Shown piece after piece: positions 6,743 through 10,846 of a stretch of 10,846 nt of DNA (its first letter is position 1; every line of letters begins with the position of its first letter). The stretch comes from Acidimicrobiaceae bacterium. GTDB lineage: Bacteria; Actinomycetota; Acidimicrobiia; Acidimicrobiales; Ilumatobacteraceae. The stretch spans positions 1,381 through 12,226 of the forward strand of contig DMQJ01000145.1 in the NCBI GenBank assembly GCA_003455715.1, read 5' to 3'. The notes under the pieces are model-generated. The model was not told the origin of the DNA. It was given only the letters and a program-made list of their open reading frames with translations, and did not search any database. The position numbers were made by a program, and so were the translations under genes.

Positions 6743-7456
6743 ATGCGCATCGGCATTCTTGGAGGCACGGGGCCCGCTGGCAGCGCCCTTGCTGCTCGCC
6801 TGGCATCGGTCGGTTACCACGCGGTCATCGGGTCGCGGTCGAAGTACCGGGCCATGGAGGCGCGCGACGGTCAGGTGGAGAAGTGGCCCGACCTCGCCCC
6901 CAGGCTGGGGTTCGGCGACAACGCTGCTGCGGCTGCATGCGACGTGGTCATCATCGCCACCCCGTGGGACTCCGCCGCCACCACTGCGCAGGAGAACGAA
7001 GAGGCGCTCGCCGGCAAGATCATCATCAGCATGGCCAACGCCTTGGTGCGCGTGGGTCACGAGTTCCAGCCGCTGGTGCCGCCTCGCGGCAGCGTCGCGG
7101 CACACGTGCAGGCCTCGCTGCCACGCTGCCGGGTGGTTGCTGCGTTCCACCACCTTCCGGCCAAGGAGTTGGGGCACATCGGCGACCCCATCGACAGCGA
7201 CGTGCTCATCTGCGGCGACGACGCGGAGGCGGTGCGAGTGGTGAGCGAGATCGTCACCAAGATCCCCGGCTGCCGTCCGCTCGACGCCGGCGAACTGTCC
7301 AACGCCACAGCCATTGAGGCGTTCACCGCCGTGCTGTTGCAGCTCAATGTGCGGTACCGCACCCGGGTGGCGCCCAAGCTCACCGGCATCAAGGGCGACC
7401 CGCGTGCGCCGAAGCCTGCTGCCGCGGCAGCCGAGGCGGTAGCGTCACCGGCGTGA
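6743..7456 (+). CDS. npdG: NADPH-dependent F420 reductase (F420H2:NADP+ oxidoreductase)
   Basis: Transfers hydride between NADP(H) and the deazaflavin cofactor F420, supplying reduced F420 for other reductases in the cytoplasm. The 237-residue length is typical. The Rossmann motif is at the N terminus, MRIGILGGTGPAGSALAARLA, followed by the NADPH-phosphate-binding turn IGSRS (about 31-35). Strands ending VVIIATPWD and IIISMANAL come next. The family C-terminal block GCRPLDAGELSNATAIEAFTAVLLQLNVRYRTR plus LTGI is the segment that separates this group from general NADP-dependent dehydrogenases. An alanine-rich tail ends the protein. ATG 6743 is chosen because the Rossmann motif starts there, with a weak AAGG eight bases upstream. 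The stop overlaps the mshC start by four bases (GTGA), indicating an operon. No F420 biosynthesis gene is visible in the window. Confidence 0.93.
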   Translation: MRIGILGGTGPAGSALAARLASVGYHAVIGSRSKYRAMEARDGQVEKWPDLAPRLGFGDNAAAAACDVVIIATPWDSAATTAQENEEALAGKIIISMANALVRVGHEFQPLVPPRGSVAAHVQASLPRCRVVAAFHHLPAKELGHIGDPIDSDVLICGDDAEAVRVVSEIVTKIPGCRPLDAGELSNATAIEAFTAVLLQLNVRYRTRVAPKLTGIKGDPRAPKPAAAAAEAVASPA

Positions 7457-8574
7457 CGATGCGCCTGTTCGACACCGCCCGCCAAGCCGTGGTGCCGTTC
7501 GAGCCGGGGCCCGAGGTGCTGATGTACACGTGCGGCATCACCCCGTACGACGCCACTCACCTCGGCCATGCCTCCACGTTCATCGCCTACGACGTGCTCC
7601 AGCGCCGCCTCATCGACCGCGGTCACACGGTGAAGTGCGTCCGCAACGTCACCGATGTCGACGACCCCTTGTTCGCCAAGGCCCGCCAACTCGGGGTGCA
7701 CTACCTCGACCTGGCAGCAGGCGAGGAAGCCCGCTTCGAGCGCGACATGGAGGCCCTCAACGCCTTGCCGGTGCACAGCACGCCGCGGGCATCGAGCGCC
7801 ATCCCCGACATTCGCGGCTTCATCGGCATGGTGCTCGAGCGGGGGTTCGCCTACGAGGCTGGCGGCAGCGTGTACTTCGACGTCACAAAGTTCCCGTCGT
7901 TCGGCTCGGTGAGCAACTACACCGAGGCGCAGATGCTCGAGTTCGCTCGCGAGCGCGGTGGTCACGTCGACGACCCCAACAAACGTCACCCGCTCGACTT
8001 CGTGCTGTGGCACCCGTCGCTGCCCGACGAGCCGAGTTGGGACACCAAGTGGGGCCCCGGCCGACCTGGCTGGCACATCGAGTGCAGTGCCCTTGCGCTG
8101 CGCGAGTTGGGCACCACCATCGACCTTCACGGCGGCGGTAGCGACCTGATCTTCCCCCACCACGAGTGCGAGCGGGCTCAGAGCGAAGCCGCCACCGGCG
8201 AGCCGTTCGTGCGCCACTGGATGCATGTGGCCATGGTGTACAAGGACGGTCACAAGATGTCGAAGAGCCTCGGCAACCTCGTGTTTGTCGATGCGCTTCG
8301 TGCCGAGTGGGATCCTCGGGCAATTCGCCTGGCCATCATCGAGCACCACTACCGCACAGAGTGGGAGTGGGACGACGAGCTGATGCCCCGCAATGCGGCC
8401 AGGCTCGAGGCGTGGCTGGCCAACAGCCACGTGGAGAGCGGTGTGGTCGACGACGTGCGGGCCGCGCTCGACGACGACCTCAACACCCCAGCCGCGTTGT
8501 CGCTGATCGACCACGCAGCTGCGGCGGGCCTCGGCGTGCATGAGGCCGTGCAGCTGCTCGGCGTGCACGTGTAG
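7453..8574 (+). CDS. mshC: Mycothiol ligase MshC (L-cysteine:1D-myo-inositol 2-amino-2-deoxy-alpha-D-glucopyranoside ligase)
   Basis: ATP-dependent enzyme joining cysteine to glucosaminyl-inositol, the penultimate step of mycothiol synthesis. It evolved from cysteinyl-tRNA synthetase. The 373 residues carry MYTCGITPYDATHLGHA (24-40), the MshC version of the class I HIGH region; cysteinyl-tRNA synthetases read CGPTVYD at this place. Probable zinc ligands are Cys27, Cys211 (GWHIECSALAL) and His236/His237 (DLIFPHHECE). The KMSKS loop is intact (268-272, HKMSKSLGNLVFV). GPGRPGWHIEC and the C-terminal LLGVHV also fit MshC. The tRNA anticodon-binding extension is absent, which argues against a true CysRS. 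It is somewhat shorter than the mycobacterial enzyme, mainly at the N terminus. GTG 7453 overlaps the npdG stop as GTGA; an ATG two codons later (7459) is the alternative. Confidence 0.93.
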   Translation: MTMRLFDTARQAVVPFEPGPEVLMYTCGITPYDATHLGHASTFIAYDVLQRRLIDRGHTVKCVRNVTDVDDPLFAKARQLGVHYLDLAAGEEARFERDMEALNALPVHSTPRASSAIPDIRGFIGMVLERGFAYEAGGSVYFDVTKFPSFGSVSNYTEAQMLEFARERGGHVDDPNKRHPLDFVLWHPSLPDEPSWDTKWGPGRPGWHIECSALALRELGTTIDLHGGGSDLIFPHHECERAQSEAATGEPFVRHWMHVAMVYKDGHKMSKSLGNLVFVDALRAEWDPRAIRLAIIEHHYRTEWEWDDELMPRNAARLEAWLANSHVESGVVDDVRAALDDDLNTPAALSLIDHAAAAGLGVHEAVQLLGVHV

Positions 8575-8640
8575 CGCCGCCCACGAGGGGTTCGTCAAGA
8601 AACTTCGAAGGAACGGCCGACCAGGGTGTGCGGCGCCGAC

Positions 8641-8646
8641 TATGCT
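8641..8646 (+). promoter_or_regulatory. Candidate -10 box upstream of the plsC leader
   Basis: TATGCT matches TAnnnT and four of six positions of TATAAT. It ends seven bases before ATG 8654, so a transcript could begin essentially at that ATG. No convincing -35 is seen upstream, where CTTCGAAG (8603-8610) is the only notable symmetric element. It would give plsC (and perhaps thrS) its own promoter, separate from npdG-mshC. Confidence 0.35.
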
Positions 8647-8653
8647 CCGCGCC

Positions 8654-8680
8654 ATGTTGGCCCAGGGGAATGGCTGGTGA
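8654..8680 (+). CDS. Possible 8-residue leader peptide overlapping the plsC start
   Basis: ATG 8654 opens a reading frame of eight codons (MLAQGNGW) ending in TGA 8678-8680. That stop overlaps the proposed plsC GTG (8677-8679) as GTGA. The frame also holds ATG 8642, giving 12 residues (MLRAMLAQGNGW). The AGGGGA ribosome binding site for plsC lies inside it. With the TATGCT box just upstream it could be a leaderless leader peptide that feeds ribosomes to plsC. An ORF this short can arise by chance, so expression is inferred only. Confidence 0.3.
   Translation: MLAQGNGW
8664..8669 (+). promoter_or_regulatory. Ribosome binding site that fixes the plsC start
   Basis: AGGGGA lies seven bases before GTG 8677 and supports that codon over GTG 8626, which would add 17 residues unlike the family and place the candidate -10 box inside the gene. 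Confidence 0.6.
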
Positions 8681-9435
8681 AGGCCCAGGGGGCAGGCAAG
8701 GCCCAGACACGGTTCCGCCGCGTCGTGCGCCCAGTGGCCAAGCAGTTGTGGCACTTCAACCTCGAGGGCTTCGAGCGTCTGCCAGCGGAGGGGCCAGCCA
8801 TTCTGGCGCCCAACCACATCAGCTTTCTCGATTCCGCGTTCTTGATGCTGCACGTGCCGCGAAACATCAGCTTCGTCGGCAAGGCCGAGTACATGGATTC
8901 GTGGAAGACCAAGTTCCTGTTCCCCATGATGGGCATGATTCCCATCGATCGTTCGGGTGGCGAGAAGAGCCAGGCGGCGCTCGACACGGCCGAGCGAGTG
9001 CTGCGACGCGGTGAGCTGTTCGGCATCTTCCCGGAAGGCACTCGCAGCCGCGACGGCTACCTCTACAAGGGCCGCACCGGTGCTGCTCGGTTGGCAGTGA
9101 AGGTGGGCTGCCCCATCTTCCCGGTCGGGGTCATCGGCACACGCGAGATCCAGCCTCCTGACGCAAAGATGCCCAAGCTGCGCAAGGAATGCACCATCCG
9201 CATCGGTCGGCCCATCACGCCCGAGCGCTACCTGCGCCGCGGTGGCGCCGAGCATCTGATGCTGCGGCAGATGACCGACGAGTTGATGTTCGAGATACGC
9301 GAGCTCACTGGCCAGGAGTACCGCAACGTGTACGCGGGCAAGACGGCCGAGACCGAACCCACCATTGCCGCCAAGGTGGCCACGGTGAGCGACGCCGACG
9401 CACGCGAACTCGCCGTCGCCTCGGCCGGCGACTGA
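8677..9435 (+). CDS. plsC: 1-acyl-sn-glycerol-3-phosphate acyltransferase (PlsC family)
   Basis: Membrane-associated acyltransferase expected to add an acyl chain to lysophosphatidic acid, giving phosphatidic acid for phospholipids. The 252 residues carry all the family blocks. Block I is NHISFLD with the catalytic pair His47 and Asp52 (H-x4-D). Block II region is FVGKAEYMDSWKTKFLF, block III is GIFPEGTRSRDG (116-127) and block IV is CPIFPVGVIGT (145-155). The N terminus is basic rather than a clear membrane helix. The last 40 residues (from about 213) form an alanine/threonine-rich tail outside the core. GTG 8677 is chosen for its ribosome binding site. The gene lies 102 bp after mshC and 53 bp before thrS. 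The acyl-donor and acceptor specificity cannot be read from sequence; PlsC paralogues with other acceptors are common in actinobacteria. Confidence 0.9.
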   Translation: MKAQGAGKAQTRFRRVVRPVAKQLWHFNLEGFERLPAEGPAILAPNHISFLDSAFLMLHVPRNISFVGKAEYMDSWKTKFLFPMMGMIPIDRSGGEKSQAALDTAERVLRRGELFGIFPEGTRSRDGYLYKGRTGAARLAVKVGCPIFPVGVIGTREIQPPDAKMPKLRKECTIRIGRPITPERYLRRGGAEHLMLRQMTDELMFEIRELTGQEYRNVYAGKTAETEPTIAAKVATVSDADARELAVASAGD

Positions 9436-9473
9436 GCCGTCGATTTCGCCGGGTTGGCGACGGGCCCTGCCCG

Positions 9474-9479
9474 TAGACT
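9474..9479 (+). promoter_or_regulatory. Candidate -10 box of thrS, implying a leaderless transcript
   Basis: TAGACT fits TAnnnT and ends nine bases before the thrS ATG at 9489, so the expected start point falls within about three bases of the ATG. The intervening bases contain no Shine-Dalgarno sequence, as expected for leaderless translation. A TTGGCG (9454-9459) upstream is spaced only 14 bp away, too short for a standard -35. Read-through from plsC remains possible. Confidence 0.45.
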
Positions 9480-9488
9480 CGTCGGCCT

Positions 9489-10846
9489 ATGGCAGAGATC
9501 ACGATTCAACTCCCGGATGGTTCGCAGCGCACGCTCCCTGAGGGCGCCACTGCCACCACCCTGGCGGAGTCCATCGGGTCGCGCCTGGCGAAGGCTGCGG
9601 TAGCGGCCGTGGTCGACGGCGCCGAGGTCGACCTCAACGTGCCACTCCACTCCGGCGCAACGGTGGCCATCATCACCAACAACTCCGACGAGGGCCGCCA
9701 CGTGCTGCGGCACTCCACGGCGCACGTGATGGCCCAGGCCGTCACCCAACTGTTCCCGGGCGCCAAGTTCTCCATCGGCCCGGCCATTGCCGACGGCTTC
9801 TACTACGACTTCGAACTTCCTGGCGGCCGCACGTTCAGCGAGGCCGACCTCGAGAGCATCGAGGCGCGTATGCGCGACATCATGAAGGCCGATCAGCCGT
9901 TCGTGCGTGAGGAAGTGCCCGCCGCTGAGGCACTCGAGCTGTTCGCCGATCAGCCGTACAAGTGCGAGATCATCCAGCGCGTGTCCACCGGCGCTGCCGA
10001 CGGTGAAGACGCGGGCGAGGTGGGCAGCGGCGAGACCATCAGCGTGTATCGCAACTCGCCCGAGTTCGTCGATCTGTGCCGCGGGCCGCACGTGCCCAGC
10101 ACCAGTCGGCTCGGCCACTTCAAGTTGATGAAGGTGGCGGGCGCGTATTGGCGCGGCAACGAGAAGGGGCCGATGCTGCAGCGCATCTACGGTACGGCCT
10201 GGGCCAGCAAAGACGAGCTTGCCGAACACCTGCATCGGCTGGAGGAAGCCGAGAAGCGCGACCACCGCAAGCTGGCCGTGGAGCTCGACCTGTTGAGCTT
10301 CCCCACCGAACTTGGCGGTGGCCTGGCCGTGTGGCACCCCAAGGGTGCGATCGTGCGCAAGCTGATGGAGGACTACAGCCGTCAGCGCCACGTGGAGGGC
10401 GACTACCAGTTCGTTTTCACCCCGCACCTGGCCAACGCCAAGCTGTTCGAAACCTCGGGCCACCTCGAGTGGTACAAGGACGGCATGTACCCGCCGATGG
10501 AGATGGACAACGGCACGTACTACCCGAAGCCGATGAACTGCCCGATGCACTGCCTCATCTTCCGCAGCAGGCAGCGCAGCTACCGCGAGCTTCCGCTGCG
10601 GTTGTTCGAGTTGGGCAACGTGTATCGCTACGAACGAGCCGGCACGCTGCACGGCCTGCTGCGCATCCGTGGCTTTACCCAGGACGACAGCCACATCTAC
10701 TGCACCGAAGACCAGTTGCAGGACGAGATCGGCAGCCTGCTCGACTTCGTCATCTCCGTACTGCGTGCGTTCGGTTTCGACGACTTCCAGTTCTTCCTCT
10801 CCACCAAGGACCCGGTGAAGTACGTCGGCAGCGACGACATCTGGGA
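9489..10846 (+). CDS. thrS: Threonyl-tRNA synthetase, N-terminal 452 residues; 3' end outside window
   Basis: Charges tRNA-Thr with threonine and hydrolyses Ser-tRNA-Thr. The frame runs from ATG 9489 off the right edge with no stop. Domains in order: a TGS domain (1 to about 62, MAEITIQLPDGSQRTLPEGA); the editing domain with HSTAH (His75 and His79) and DLCRGPH (Cys197 and His201), the four residues expected for the hydrolytic site; and the class II catalytic core. The core shows TPHLANAKLFETSGH, NCPMH (Cys351, first zinc ligand), the motif 2 region FELGNVYRYERAGTLHGLLRIRGFTQDDSH (Arg380 region) and His402 as second zinc ligand. The third zinc ligand, motif 3 and the anticodon-binding domain lie beyond the window. 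A glycine/glutamate-rich insert (about 167-183) precedes the editing cysteine. No T-box leader fits in the 53 bp upstream gap. Confidence 0.97.
   Translation, partial: MAEITIQLPDGSQRTLPEGATATTLAESIGSRLAKAAVAAVVDGAEVDLNVPLHSGATVAIITNNSDEGRHVLRHSTAHVMAQAVTQLFPGAKFSIGPAIADGFYYDFELPGGRTFSEADLESIEARMRDIMKADQPFVREEVPAAEALELFADQPYKCEIIQRVSTGAADGEDAGEVGSGETISVYRNSPEFVDLCRGPHVPSTSRLGHFKLMKVAGAYWRGNEKGPMLQRIYGTAWASKDELAEHLHRLEEAEKRDHRKLAVELDLLSFPTELGGGLAVWHPKGAIVRKLMEDYSRQRHVEGDYQFVFTPHLANAKLFETSGHLEWYKDGMYPPMEMDNGTYYPKPMNCPMHCLIFRSRQRSYRELPLRLFELGNVYRYERAGTLHGLLRIRGFTQDDSHIYCTEDQLQDEIGSLLDFVISVLRAFGFDDFQFFLSTKDPVKYVGSDDIW

Noticed and set aside
6671..7177. Upstream extension of fabI on the minus strand
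   Set aside because: It would cross the divergent spacer and run antisense into npdG; the conserved FabI N terminus begins exactly at ATG 6670.
7453..8574. Cysteinyl-tRNA synthetase (cysS) as the identity of this gene
   Set aside because: CGITPYD and GPGRPGWHIEC are MshC signatures and the tRNA-binding C-terminal region is absent. A true cysS should exist elsewhere in the genome.
7057..9255. A 732-codon open frame on the minus strand antisense to npdG, mshC and plsC
   Set aside because: It runs opposite three recognisable genes, its translation is low-complexity His/Arg/Val/Ala-rich sequence with no motif, and such long antisense frames are expected in GC-rich DNA.
9436..9488. T-box riboswitch upstream of thrS
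   Set aside because: The gap is only 53 bp with no antiterminator-like structure, and a -10 box sits right at the start codon.
9228..10694. A 488-codon minus-strand open frame antisense to thrS
   Set aside because: thrS is unmistakable on the plus strand with every catalytic motif in order; the antisense product matches nothing and mirrors thrS codon bias.
1..10846. Mobile element, prophage, defence island or novel multi-gene system
   Set aside because: Every substantial frame is a recognisable core gene or fits the same composition; there are no transposases, integrases, terminal repeats, attachment sites or tRNA genes.

Overview
This 10.8 kb window is GC-rich, densely coded bacterial DNA that looks like a chromosomal core region of an actinobacterium. 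Four genes point that way together: a mycothiol ligase (MshC), an NADPH-dependent F420 reductase, an enoyl-ACP reductase with InhA-like motifs, and an actinobacterial-style DnaE1. F420 plus mycothiol is an actinobacterial combination. The lack of any recognisable mycolate-related neighbour and the short InhA loop make a deep branch such as Acidimicrobiia plausible, but that placement is inference and cannot be proved from the window.

Layout. (1) Plus strand, 2-3277: the C-terminal half of dnaE (replicative polymerase alpha subunit, cut by the left edge), a 190 bp gap with a hairpin and a strong 22 bp palindrome, an unrecognised 218-residue protein, and an overlapping nitroreductase. (2) Minus strand, 6670 down to 3322: an inhA/fabI-type enoyl reductase, then 10 bp later a DUF255 thioredoxin-fold/(alpha/alpha)6-barrel protein, then 72 bp later a small lipoprotein with a tandem VTIPAG-type repeat. 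The nitroreductase and lipoprotein genes converge over a short GC-rich hairpin. (3) Plus strand, 6743 to the right edge: npdG (F420 reductase) and mshC (mycothiol synthesis) share a GTGA stop/start overlap, followed by a PlsC-type acyltransferase and threonyl-tRNA synthetase (cut by the right edge after 452 residues). fabI and npdG diverge from a 72 bp spacer.

How the genes relate. Replication (dnaE), translation (thrS), membrane lipid synthesis (fabI makes acyl chains, plsC attaches them to glycerol phosphate) and redox cofactors (npdG for F420, mshC for mycothiol, a flavin nitroreductase, a CxxC-containing DUF255 protein) are mixed in a housekeeping neighbourhood. I see no transposase, integrase, CRISPR array, tRNA, prophage or defence gene, and no clearly new multi-gene system. 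The items worth a second look are small: a palindrome that could be an operator, a probable leader peptide coupled to plsC, a recurrent TAnnnT box 7-9 bp before an ATG that suggests leaderless transcripts (thrS, fabI), the lipoprotein repeat, and the unrecognised gene paired with the nitroreductase. No gap between genes exceeds 300 bp.
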